DNA of 64,000 nucleotides from Frondihabitans australicus (GTDB lineage Bacteria > Actinomycetota > Actinomycetes > Actinomycetales > Microbacteriaceae): positions 3,782,001-3,846,000 of the forward strand of contig NZ_RBKS01000001.1 in assembly GCF_003634555.1 (NCBI RefSeq), written 5' to 3'. Made by a program: the position numbers and the translations under genes. The notes under the pieces are model-generated. The model was not told the DNA's origin. It did no database searches and worked only from the letters and a program-made list of their open reading frames with translations. Positions 27,081-34,814 of the stretch are shown one piece after another; positions within the stretch are counted from its first letter, which is position 1, and every line of letters begins with the position of its first letter.

Positions 27081-27536
27081 TCAGGCCGGCTGCGGCGCGA
27101 CGGCGACCTTCAGCGGCAGTCGCGCCTCGACCTCGCCGTCGATGACGATCACCCACGAGTAGCCGCCCGGCGCGGGGAACGTGAGGTCGTTGACGTTCAG
27201 CGAGAACGGGACGATCTGCTCTGACCCCGGCGACAGAGCCGGCGGGCGGCCGACTCGAAACGTCGTGCCCCACTCGGCGGTGACGCGCTGCTCGGGCTCG
27301 CGCGGGTCGGGCTGGGTCATCGGGATCACGACGCCGTCCTCCGTCTCGAGGTGCACGCGCAGCTCGTGGTCGACGTCGGTCTCGGTCCACTCGACGTGGA
27401 TCATCACGCCGAGCGCCACCCGCGGGAAGGCGAACGGGAAGGTCGGCGACACCAGGAGGTCCCAGCCGATGCCCATCGCGTAGATCTTGCCGTTGACGGT
27501 CTCGGCCGAGTCGGCGAGGAAGGCGGTGACGTTCAT
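27081..27536 (-). CDS. DUF6941-like hypothetical protein
   Basis: 151 residues. It begins MNVTAFLADSAETVNGKIYA and MGIGWDLL, the pattern of DUF6941-type proteins that start 'v..flcD.a....gk.n.lG'. The middle has VMIHVEWTETDVDHELRVHL and the end GGYSWVIVIDGEVEARLPLK, giving an all-beta protein. Its role is unknown to me. It is the third gene of a minus-strand run (hydrolase, Nudix, this protein), 65 nt after the Nudix gene. Confidence 0.7.
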   Translation of the reverse strand: MNVTAFLADSAETVNGKIYAMGIGWDLLVSPTFPFAFPRVALGVMIHVEWTETDVDHELRVHLETEDGVVIPMTQPDPREPEQRVTAEWGTTFRVGRPPALSPGSEQIVPFSLNVNDLTFPAPGGYSWVIVIDGEVEARLPLKVAVAPQPA

Positions 27537-27601
27537 GGGTTCCCCTCGGATCGTGGGGCTGGCACCCCCGGCGGGCCTGCGGCTCACGCCCTAGGCCGAA
27601 G

Positions 27602-28492
27602 CTACTGCGGGCCCCTGGAATTCCCTCGGACACCACCCGAGCCGAAGCGCAGGATCCGATCCGGCAGCGCCAGAAAGGCCCCCTCGTCGTCGCGCCCCAC
27701 CCTCGGCTCGACGTCCGGCAGAACTCTCGACGGCGCGAGCCCCGGCGCCGGCGCCCCGTCGGCCGCGAGCTCGGCGAGCGTGTAGTACTGCGGCGGAAGC
27801 ATGTCGACGAGCCCTGCGTCGGCGTCGTCGACCGCTCGTGACACGGGCGTCCACGACGCCGTGACCGACTCGGTCGACACTGCCGCCGCCCGCTGCCCGT
27901 CGGGCAGGTGCGCCGCGAAGAACCACACACGGTAGCGCCGCTTGTCGAAACGGGGCGTGGTCCAGCGCGCCCAGGGCGAGAGCAGGTCGGTGCGGAGGGC
28001 GAGTGAGTGCTCGGCGAGCACGTCGCTGAACGCCACCTCGTGCGCCTCCAGGGCGCTCCTTGTCTCGCGCCACGTCGGCTCCTGCGTGTCGACGAAGCCG
28101 TCGGCGGACGACGCGAGCAGCACGCCGGTCTCCTCGAAGGTCTCGCGGACCGCTGCGCACAGCAGCGCCAGCGCCAGCGGCTCGTCGACGCCGAGGCGCG
28201 CGGCCCACTCGGCCGGGGTCGGGCCCGAGACCTGCGGCGCCCCGTCGAAGTCGCGCGGGTCGACCGAGCCGCCGGGGAACACCGCCATGCCCGGGGCGAA
28301 GGCGAGGCTCGGCCGGCGGACGAGCAGGAAGGCCTCGAGGCCTCCGCTCGAGACGCCCGCCGAGCGCAGCAGGATCACCGACGCCGCATCCCGGGGCGAC
28401 ACCGCGACGCGGTCGCCCCGCTCGATCATCGCGTCGGCGCGGGCCACGGCGTCGCTCAGCCGCAGTCGCTCCTCGTCAGGCCGCCGCGTCAT
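27602..28492 (-). CDS. Nudix hydrolase, NUDT19-like (split Nudix box)
   Basis: 296 residues. AFAPGMAVFPGGSVDPRDFD carries the start of the Nudix box, and AAVRETFEETGVLLAS its REUXEEXGU part. The two pieces are separated by about 40 extra residues compared with the classical 23-residue box, an arrangement known from the NUDT19/coenzyme A diphosphatase-like group. WTTPRFDKRRYRVWFFAAHL follows as in that group. The likely substrate is a CoA or other nucleoside diphosphate derivative, needing Mg2+. The start overlaps the end of the upstream hydrolase gene by 17 nt, so they share a transcript. Confidence 0.88.
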   Translation of the reverse strand: MTRRPDEERLRLSDAVARADAMIERGDRVAVSPRDAASVILLRSAGVSSGGLEAFLLVRRPSLAFAPGMAVFPGGSVDPRDFDGAPQVSGPTPAEWAARLGVDEPLALALLCAAVRETFEETGVLLASSADGFVDTQEPTWRETRSALEAHEVAFSDVLAEHSLALRTDLLSPWARWTTPRFDKRRYRVWFFAAHLPDGQRAAAVSTESVTASWTPVSRAVDDADAGLVDMLPPQYYTLAELAADGAPAPGLAPSRVLPDVEPRVGRDDEGAFLALPDRILRFGSGGVRGNSRGPQ

Positions 28493-29483
28493 CGCGACCC
28501 CCGACCTGCTCGAGCATCCACCGCCACGTCGGCGCGAAGACGGGTTCGCCGTCGGGCCGCAGCGGCGTGCGGTCGTTCACGCTCCGCCCGTGCGTCTGAA
28601 GCGGCGTGCCCAGCACGCGCGTCGACAGCAGCGCATGCGACCCGGTCGGCACGTCGCCCCTCACCTCGTGGCCGAGGTGCAGACGCCGCCAGGAGCCGAC
28701 GATCCTCGCGTGGTAGACGTCGTGCACGTCGTCGAACGCGTACAACCGCGACCGCGGCGTCGCCCCCGGGTGGTCGAGCCAGCGCGCCGACACCCGACCG
28801 TAGGTCTCGACCGGCGACGAGAACATGAGGACTCCCTGCACCTCGTGCAGGTGGCTGATGAAGCCGGCCTCGCCGCCGCCCTGCGAGTGACCGGCGAGCA
28901 CGATGCGCGACCAGTCGATCGTCGTGCCGTGCACGTACTGCGACCAGTCCCCGGCGGGATCGTGCTGCTCGAGGTACGTCAGGGAGTCGTGCAGACGGTC
29001 GAGGATCGAGTTCTCGGGCCCGATCCTGCTGAAGCGCGACGGGTCGGCGCCCGTGAATCGGTTCTGCTGCACCTCGCCGTAGCAGCGGGCGTCGCCGAGA
29101 CAGGTGCGGGTGACGCTCGGCCCGATGTTCCAGTAGTCGAGCCCGAGCACCGAGAAGCCCTCGGCCGAGGCGGTGCGGAGGAACTCGCGATAGCCGAGCG
29201 GACGCTCGCCCGTCGCCGGCAGGAAGACGAGCAGCGACGTGCCGGGCCCCGGCTCCTGCGCCGCCTTCGCCAGGTTCATCTGGTCGGGCTTCAGCAGGGC
29301 CCGCCGGGCGTCGGGCAGCCGGAACGACAGCCAGCCGTCACCGAGAGCGGAGGGCGACGCGGTCGGCTTCGCGGGACTCGACCCGTGGTTCGTGACGACC
29401 GCGACGATGCAGAAGAGCAGGATCGCCGACACGCACACGGCGACGAGTGTCGCGGTACGAACCCTCGCCCCCGGTCTCGCCAT
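28476..29483 (-). CDS. Membrane-anchored or secreted alpha/beta hydrolase
   Basis: 335 residues from ATG 29483, which has TACTGT 7 nt upstream; a GTG 9 nt earlier is less likely. A single hydrophobic segment (VRTATLVAVCVSAILLFCIV, about residues 8-28) without a clear cleavage site suggests an anchored extracellular enzyme. The nucleophile elbow is GHSQGG in SRIVLAGHSQGGGEAGFISH. An ordered TCLGDARCYGEV suggests a disulfide, fitting an exported protein. It resembles actinobacterial esterase-like hydrolases of the BPSS1187 kind. It shares a 46-bp divergent promoter region with the acyltransferase gene, hinting at joint work on envelope components. Confidence 0.85.
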   Translation of the reverse strand: MARPGARVRTATLVAVCVSAILLFCIVAVVTNHGSSPAKPTASPSALGDGWLSFRLPDARRALLKPDQMNLAKAAQEPGPGTSLLVFLPATGERPLGYREFLRTASAEGFSVLGLDYWNIGPSVTRTCLGDARCYGEVQQNRFTGADPSRFSRIGPENSILDRLHDSLTYLEQHDPAGDWSQYVHGTTIDWSRIVLAGHSQGGGEAGFISHLHEVQGVLMFSSPVETYGRVSARWLDHPGATPRSRLYAFDDVHDVYHARIVGSWRRLHLGHEVRGDVPTGSHALLSTRVLGTPLQTHGRSVNDRTPLRPDGEPVFAPTWRWMLEQVGGRDDAAA

Positions 29484-29529
29484 AGGTGCCACAGTACGAT
29501 GGACCGGTCCGCCGAGCCCGAAAGACCCG

Positions 29530-30732
29530 ATGAGCAGCGCCTCCCCGCAGACCCCTCACGCCCCCGCGACGCCGTCGGCACCCCGATCCCGCGCACCGCG
29601 CCTCCACGAGATCGACGTCGTGCGCATCCTCACCTTCGCCTGCGTGATCGGCGTGCACACCACCAGCCACACGGTCGCCTCGACCGACGTGCCGCTCTAC
29701 GGCCTGCTCGCCCTGCTGCACTTCACCCGCCAGGTGTTCTTCGCGCTCACCGCGTTCGTGCTCGCCTACGGGTACTTCGCGAAGGCGGCCCCCGCGCCGT
29801 TCCTGCGGTCGCTGCCCCGTCGGCTCCTGCTGGTCGGCGTGCCGTACGTCACCTGGTCGGTGATCTACTTCGCGGCCTCGAACCTGCGCTCGCCGCACTA
29901 CACGTTCGGCGAGGCCCTCGCGGCGCTCGGGCTGCACCTCGTGCAGGGCACCGCCTGGTACCACCTGTACTTCCTCCTCGTGACGATGCAGGTGTACGTG
30001 CTGTTCCCCGTCTTCCTCTGGGTGGTGCGGAAGACCGCGCGGTTCCACTGGCTGCTGCTCTCGCTGGCGTTCGCGTACCAGCTCGTCATCACGTGGTTCT
30101 ACCGCTATTCCGCCCACTCGCTCGGGTTCGTGTCGGCACACTCGAAGAGCCTGTTCGTGTCGTACATCTTCTTCATCCTCGCGGGGACGGTGGCGGCGTA
30201 CCACGCGAAGGAGTTCCTGGCCTGGGTGCGCTCGCACCGAGGAGTCGTCGCGATCATCACCGCGGCGACCGGAGTCGGCACCCTCGTGTTCTTCGGCGTC
30301 TCGATCGCCAACGGGGTGAGCCTCTACCGGGCCGGCACCCCGCTGCAGCCGGTGATCATGGTCTGGGCGGTCGGGGTCGGCCTCGGCTTCCTCGCCTTCG
30401 GCACCTGGTGGGCCGACCGCCGCGTCGAGGGCAGCTCGCTGGCGCGCGGAGTGGCCGTCGTGTCGGACCGCTCCTTCGGGATCTTCCTGGCGCACCCGAT
30501 GATCCTGTGGCTCATGCTGTTCGTCGGCGACGACTGGGTCGAGGGGCACGTGCCGACGCCGTGGCTCACGCTGGTCTGCTACGTGATCGTCGTGCTGCTC
30601 GCCTACGGCATCTCGACCGTGGCGCGACGCACTCCGGTCAGTCTGCCGCTCGCGTGGCGCCCATGGCGCGCGCGCCGTCGCGGGCCCGCCGGGCCCGCCG
30701 TCGCGAAGCCGGCGGACGCCGCCACGGCGTAA
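29530..30732 (+). CDS. Membrane acyltransferase, family 3 (OafA/YrhL-like)
   Basis: 400 residues with about ten membrane segments. RLHEIDVVRILTFACVIGVH is the acyltransferase-3 start with the conserved R-x10-H pattern, and WYHLYFLLVTMQVYVLFPVF is a later family landmark. DRSFGIFLAHPMILWLML has the 'S.giYl.H' motif near the C-terminus. These enzymes carry acyl groups across the membrane to modify surface polysaccharides, peptidoglycan or exported metabolites. The short C-terminal tail is basic. It is divergent from the secreted hydrolase gene and convergent with the next. Confidence 0.92.
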   Translation: MSSASPQTPHAPATPSAPRSRAPRLHEIDVVRILTFACVIGVHTTSHTVASTDVPLYGLLALLHFTRQVFFALTAFVLAYGYFAKAAPAPFLRSLPRRLLLVGVPYVTWSVIYFAASNLRSPHYTFGEALAALGLHLVQGTAWYHLYFLLVTMQVYVLFPVFLWVVRKTARFHWLLLSLAFAYQLVITWFYRYSAHSLGFVSAHSKSLFVSYIFFILAGTVAAYHAKEFLAWVRSHRGVVAIITAATGVGTLVFFGVSIANGVSLYRAGTPLQPVIMVWAVGVGLGFLAFGTWWADRRVEGSSLARGVAVVSDRSFGIFLAHPMILWLMLFVGDDWVEGHVPTPWLTLVCYVIVVLLAYGISTVARRTPVSLPLAWRPWRARRRGPAGPAVAKPADAATA

Positions 30733-30738
30733 CGAGAC

Positions 30739-31047
30739 CTACGACTGCCCGCCGACCGCGGGCTCACCCACGAACGCGTGGCTCTCGCCGGCCAGCTCGA
30801 GCCACAGCTCGGGGTCGGCGATCGTCACCCAGTCGCCTCCGTCGGCGTGGCGGGAGGCGATGCCGCGCGACACGAGGTCGTCGGCGCGCGCCTGGGGCAG
30901 CTGGATCACGAGCAGCTCGCCCTCGAGGTAGGCGAAGAGGTTGCCGTCGACGGTCAGGCCCTCGTCGGTGACCGTGACGTCGTCGTCTTCGTCCTGGCTC
31001 AGTTCGACGGTGACGTCGTCCCACGCGTTCGCGATGCGCTCGTCCAT
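30739..31047 (-). CDS. Small acidic protein, TfoX/MmcQ-like
   Basis: 102 residues. EGLTVDGNLFAYLEGELLVI, then QLPQARADDLVSRGIAS and GGDWVTIADPELWLELAGES recall the small alpha/beta fold of TfoX N-terminal and MmcQ/YjbR proteins: a 'g..fa.l.gd.l.l.lp' strand pair, a helix, then 'W..i'. The N-terminal 25 residues are very acidic (SQDEDDDVTVTDE). Function is not known. Start chosen at the ATG after AAAGGCAGC. It ends 6 nt from the convergent acyltransferase gene. Confidence 0.65.
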   Translation of the reverse strand: MDERIANAWDDVTVELSQDEDDDVTVTDEGLTVDGNLFAYLEGELLVIQLPQARADDLVSRGIASRHADGGDWVTIADPELWLELAGESHAFVGEPAVGGQS

Positions 31048-31174
31048 GCTGGTGCTGCCTTTCGTTCGGTGGCACCAGTCTGGCAGGGGTTCGCCCCCGC
31101 GTCCCCCCGTGCTGGTGGCACCCGAAGGCGGACTCGTGGCCGAATGCCGGCCGTTCGTACGCTGGGAGCCGAGT

Positions 31175-31188
31175 CGCAGGATCCTGCG
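31175..31188. repeat. Palindromic double copy of the over-represented CGCAGGAKC word
   Basis: CGCAGGATCCTGCG is a perfect 14-bp palindrome made of two overlapping opposite copies of the 9-mer that recurs throughout the window. It lies between the divergent genes at 31047 and 31249 in a 201-bp gap otherwise without features. Confidence 0.6.
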
Positions 31189-31248
31189 CCCCGCCCCTGC
31201 CAGCCCCACCCGTCGCCGGCGCACCGGCCGTACCCCCTGGAGGACCCC

Positions 31249-31656
31249 GTGAACCCGACCACCGGCCTCGTCCGCGGTCTGCCCGCGTACACCTGGGTGC
31301 TCGTCAGCGTCGTCTCGGCCGTGCTCGGCGCGGCCGGCCTCGTCGGCACCGTCATCACGCTGCTCGCCCTCACCGCGCGCGGCATCGGCGGCTTCGACGC
31401 CGCGATCGCCCCGATGGTGGCGATGCTGCTCGGTCTCGTGGGCCTGTCGCTGTGCCTCACCGCCCTGCCGCGCGTCTCGCACCGCGAGGCGGAGGCGGGC
31501 TACACGACCGTGCCGCTGCTCGCCGGCGACCTCCCGCTGCGCGACCCGCACGACGGCCGCGTGCTCATCCCCGCCGGCACCGTCGTGCCGCTGCCGTACC
31601 GCGTCAGCCTGCGGCCCGCTCGTCGCGGGCTCGTCCCCGTCACCGCCGCCGCGTAG
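31249..31656 (+). CDS. Small membrane protein of unknown function
   Basis: 135 residues from GTG 31249, with TGGAGGA 5 nt upstream. Two hydrophobic segments are clear: YTWVLVSVVSAVLGAAGLVG and IAPMVAMLLGLVGLSLCLTA. The C-terminal 55 residues are soluble, with TTVPLLAGDLPLRDPHDGRV and LIPAGTVVPLPYRVSLRP, a possible small beta domain. No family recognised. The longer upstream frame to 30778 is a shadow of the opposite gene. Confidence 0.7.
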   Translation: MNPTTGLVRGLPAYTWVLVSVVSAVLGAAGLVGTVITLLALTARGIGGFDAAIAPMVAMLLGLVGLSLCLTALPRVSHREAEAGYTTVPLLAGDLPLRDPHDGRVLIPAGTVVPLPYRVSLRPARRGLVPVTAAA

Positions 31657-31720
31657 CCGCCCGGCGCGGCGAGGCCGGCTCGCGACCGCGGGCGTCGGAG
31701 GGGGCCGGTAGGTTCGCCGC

Positions 31721-32926
31721 ATGAGCACTCCCGTCGTCACGCCCGAGCAGCGCCGCGCCCTGATCGTGCGCCGGCACCACCTCGGCGGTGGGGCCGAGAG
31801 TGCGGAGCAGGTGGCCGAGAGCCTCGTCGGGCTGCATGCCACGGATCCTGCGACCGTGTACCTCTCGGTGCTCGCCCGCGGCCGCGACCTCACGATCGCC
31901 GGGCTGCAGGAGGCGATGTACGAACGCCGCAGTCTCGTGCGCTGGATGGCCATGCGCCGCACTCTGTTCGCGTTCCCCACGGCGACGGTGCCGATCGTGC
32001 AGGCGGGCGTCAGCCGACCGCTCGCCGCGACTCTGCGGCGTCAGCTGGTCAGTCGCCTCACCCGCAACGGCACCGAGCCGGCCATCGAGGGCGACGTCGG
32101 TGAGTGGATCGAGTCGGTCGAGGAAGGTGCTCACGCGGCACTGCTCGCCCGGGGCAGCGCGACCGGCGTCCAGCTGAGCGCCGACGAGCCGCGGCTCCGC
32201 ACCACGATCACGCCCCGCGCGCCCTCCGACCTGCCGGCGAACGTCACCAGCTCTCTGCTCGTCGTGATGAGCTGCGACGGCCTCATGGTGCGGGGCACGG
32301 CCACGGGGGAGTGGACCACCCGCCAGCACCGGTGGGAGCCGGTCGAGCACTGGTTCCCCGACGGGCTCCCCGCGCTCGAGACCGCCGACGCCCAGGTGTC
32401 GCTCGTGCGGTCGTGGCTGGGAGCCTTCGGGCCGGCCCCGGTGTCCGACCTCGAGTGGTGGACGGGCTGGACCAAGACGGCCGTCCGCGCCGCCCTCTCG
32501 CGCCTGCCCGTCGTCGAGGTCTCGCTCGGCGACGCCGGCCCGGGCGTCGCGCTGCCCGAGTCACTCGACGAGATCCGGGCGCAGGATCGCTCTGCCGCCG
32601 CTCCCGATCCGTCGATCGCCCTCCTCCCGTGCCTCGACCCCACCCCGATGGGATACAAGACCCGCGACTGGATGTTCCCCGGCGGCCCCGACGGGCACTA
32701 CGACCGCAACGGCAACCTCGGCCCGACGCTGTGGTGGGGCGGCGAGGTCGTCGGAGTGTGGGGCGTCGCGGCGTCGGGCGAGGTCCGCACGCGGGTGCTC
32801 GTCGACCGGGGCGCGTCGGTGGTCGCCGCCGCTGCGGAGGCCGCCGCCACGCTGCAGTCGCGCCTCGGCGGCGCCGTCGTGCGCCCCGTCTTCCCCACGG
32901 CGCTCGAGCGCGCCCTCGTCGCCTGA
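31721..32926 (+). CDS. Winged-helix DNA-binding protein, YcaQ/AlkZ-like (HTH_42)
   Basis: 401 residues. TAGGTT lies 6 nt before the ATG, a leaderless start. The opening RRHHLGGGAESAEQVAESLV, then GLHATDPATVYLSVLARG, matches the HTH_42 family (actinobacterial 'winged helix DNA-binding domain-containing protein'), where the equivalent 'l..iQ.ds...l...sR' region begins. WMAMRRTLFAFPTATVPIVQ and YKTRDWMFPGGPDG (the 'p.l...r..' end region) also fit. E. coli YcaQ (AlkX) and Streptomyces AlkZ of the wider family are DNA glycosylases that repair crosslinks. Whether this subgroup does so is unknown; the QxQ/QxD catalytic motif is not obvious to me. Confidence 0.8.
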   Translation: MSTPVVTPEQRRALIVRRHHLGGGAESAEQVAESLVGLHATDPATVYLSVLARGRDLTIAGLQEAMYERRSLVRWMAMRRTLFAFPTATVPIVQAGVSRPLAATLRRQLVSRLTRNGTEPAIEGDVGEWIESVEEGAHAALLARGSATGVQLSADEPRLRTTITPRAPSDLPANVTSSLLVVMSCDGLMVRGTATGEWTTRQHRWEPVEHWFPDGLPALETADAQVSLVRSWLGAFGPAPVSDLEWWTGWTKTAVRAALSRLPVVEVSLGDAGPGVALPESLDEIRAQDRSAAAPDPSIALLPCLDPTPMGYKTRDWMFPGGPDGHYDRNGNLGPTLWWGGEVVGVWGVAASGEVRTRVLVDRGASVVAAAAEAAATLQSRLGGAVVRPVFPTALERALVA

Positions 32927-32935
32927 CCCGCCTGG

Positions 32936-33445
32936 TCAGGGGCCCGTGAGCGCCGCGTAGACGAGCGGCCCGAGCAACGCGGCCACCGCGTCGTCGATGT
33001 CGTCCGGGTCGTCGCCAGGCGCGGCCCGCAGCGCCTCGCACGCCGCCGCCCGCACCGGATCGCCGCCGCGCATCAGCGTGGCAACCGCCGGGTCGAGCTG
33101 CGCCGCTGCGAGGAGCGCGAGGTACGACGCCCCGGCATCGGTCGAGGCGAGGAACCCGGCCACGCGCCGACGGAAGGCGTCGAGGTCGCCTGGGTCGTCG
33201 GCTCCTGCGGCCAGATCGCGACCGGCGTCGACGACGCACGCCTCGTAGAGGATCTCGGCCTTCGTCGACCACCAGCGGTACACGGTCTGGCGGCCGACGC
33301 CGGCGCGCTCGGCGATGCCCTTCATGGTCATCGCCTCGTAGCCCTCTTCGACGAGCAGGTCGTCGACCGCCATGAGCACGGCGAGACGGACGGTCTCGCT
33401 CCGCGGGCGCCCCCGAGCCGCGGCCTCGCCGATCTTGGTCTGCAT
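32936..33445 (-). CDS. TetR family transcriptional regulator
   Basis: 169 residues. TATAGT lies 6 nt before the ATG (leaderless). The DNA-binding domain is AMTMKGIAERAGVGRQTVYR followed by WWSTKAEILYEACV; the 'QTVYRWW.tK' wording is of the AcrR/TetR_C-type group. The ligand domain is rather short. It is divergent from an MFS exporter with a perfect palindrome GAGACAGTGTGTCTC between them, so it most likely represses the exporter and itself. Only 9 nt separate its stop from the upstream convergent gene end. Confidence 0.93.
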   Translation of the reverse strand: MQTKIGEAAARGRPRSETVRLAVLMAVDDLLVEEGYEAMTMKGIAERAGVGRQTVYRWWSTKAEILYEACVVDAGRDLAAGADDPGDLDAFRRRVAGFLASTDAGASYLALLAAAQLDPAVATLMRGGDPVRAAACEALRAAPGDDPDDIDDAVAALLGPLVYAALTGP

Positions 33446-33451
33446 GCGACC

Positions 33452-33474
33452 ACTATAACGAGACAGTGTGTCTC
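33452..33474. promoter_or_regulatory. TetR operator and leaderless promoter
   Basis: GAGACAGTGTGTCTC (33460-33474) has 6-bp perfect arms with GTG at the centre. TATAGT on the minus strand (33452-33457) is the -10 box of the tetR-type gene, 6 nt from its ATG. A further half-site GAGACA occurs around 33500 near the exporter start. Confidence 0.75.
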
Positions 33475-33523
33475 TGAACTGTGCTACGGTCTATTCGAGA
33501 CACCATGTAACGAAAAGAAGGCC

Positions 33524-34807
33524 ATGACCACCGCAGCAGCCCCCACCCGGTTCGCCGCCCTGCGCGACCGACACTCACGCCCGTACCTCTTCGCCGCGGG
33601 CCTCGCCATGATGGGCGACAACATCGAGCACGTCATCACCTACTGGGTGCTCTGGCAGAAGTTCCACTCGACGGCCCTCACCGGGTTCGAGATCATCAGT
33701 CACTGGCTGCCGTTCCTGCTGCTCTCGGTCACGTTCGGCGGGCTGGCGCAGCGCTACGACTGCCGCCGACTGATCCAGATCGCCCAGGTGCTGTTCATGT
33801 GCGTCTCGGTCGTCTGGGGCATCCTCTTCGCCACCGACACCCTGCAGGTCTGGATGGCGTGCGTCCTCCTCGTGCTCCACGGCTGCGCGGGCTCGCTCTG
33901 GGCGCCCGCCGAGCAGCTGCTGTTGCACGACTTCGCCGAGCCCGCCGACCTGCCGGGCGCGATCCGCCTCAACGCCACGTTCCGCTCGCTCGGCATCCTG
34001 TTCGGGCCGGCCGTCGGCTCGGTGCTGCTCCTCGGCCTCGGGCCGCACTTCGGCATCTGGGCAAACGTCGTGTTCTACCTGCCGATGACGATCCTGCTCT
34101 TCCGCACGCCCTTCACCGGCCACACGCGCGACGGGGTGGCCATGGGGGCAGGAGCCAAGCCGGTCGGCGGCCCGGGCGCCGCCATCTTCGGTTCCGTCCG
34201 AACGATCCGCGAGGTGAGGCTCGCGCCCGCGGTGGTGTCCATGCTCGTGCTCTCCGGCCTCATGGCGCTCTTCGTCGGCGGCGCGATCCAGGTGTCGATG
34301 CCCGAGTTCGCCGTGGCGCTCGGGGCGGGCAGCGCCGGGCTCGCCTACGGCGTGCTGCTCTTCGCGAACGGGATCGGGGCGGTGCTCGGCGGGTTCCTGC
34401 TCGAGGCGATCGGCGTGCTCAAGCCGAACGTGCTCACGGCGGTGCTCGGGACCATCTTCTTCGGCGGGTTCATCCTGCTCTTCGCGACCACCGGCTCCTA
34501 CTGGCTCGCGGTCGTCGCGCTCGTCGTCGCGGGCGTCGCGAACATGGCGTCGATGTCGTTCAGCCAGAGCATCGTGCAGCTCATGGCGCCGCCGGGCGAA
34601 CGCGGGCGGATCGTCGGCCTGTTCAGCACGGTGTCGAGCGGGTTCCGCACCGGGTCGGGCATCATCCTCGCCGTGCTCGGGGCCATCGCAGGGTTGCGCG
34701 GGGCGCTCGCGTGGTCGGCGCTGATCCTCTTCGTCGGCGCGATCGTCATCGGGCTCTGGACCTGGTGGGACGTCCGGCGCGATCGAAGGGCGCCGGCGCT
34801 ACCCTGA
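33524..34807 (+). CDS. MFS transporter, DHA3-like exporter
   Basis: 427 residues with twelve hydrophobic segments. The start region FAAGLAMMGDNIEHVITYWV, LWQKFHSTALTG resembles the DHA3 (EntS/macrolide-efflux type) group, where an early 'G..i..ia..wl......s...lG' pattern is seen. The motif A-like FGGLAQRYDCRRLIQIAQVL has lost the second Arg-Lys part. Export of a siderophore, antibiotic or lipid-like compound is likely. The TetR protein divergent from it should control it. The FUSC gene begins 7 nt after its stop, so co-expression is possible. Confidence 0.88.
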   Translation: MTTAAAPTRFAALRDRHSRPYLFAAGLAMMGDNIEHVITYWVLWQKFHSTALTGFEIISHWLPFLLLSVTFGGLAQRYDCRRLIQIAQVLFMCVSVVWGILFATDTLQVWMACVLLVLHGCAGSLWAPAEQLLLHDFAEPADLPGAIRLNATFRSLGILFGPAVGSVLLLGLGPHFGIWANVVFYLPMTILLFRTPFTGHTRDGVAMGAGAKPVGGPGAAIFGSVRTIREVRLAPAVVSMLVLSGLMALFVGGAIQVSMPEFAVALGAGSAGLAYGVLLFANGIGAVLGGFLLEAIGVLKPNVLTAVLGTIFFGGFILLFATTGSYWLAVVALVVAGVANMASMSFSQSIVQLMAPPGERGRIVGLFSTVSSGFRTGSGIILAVLGAIAGLRGALAWSALILFVGAIVIGLWTWWDVRRDRRAPALP

Positions 34808-34814
34808 GAGCCTC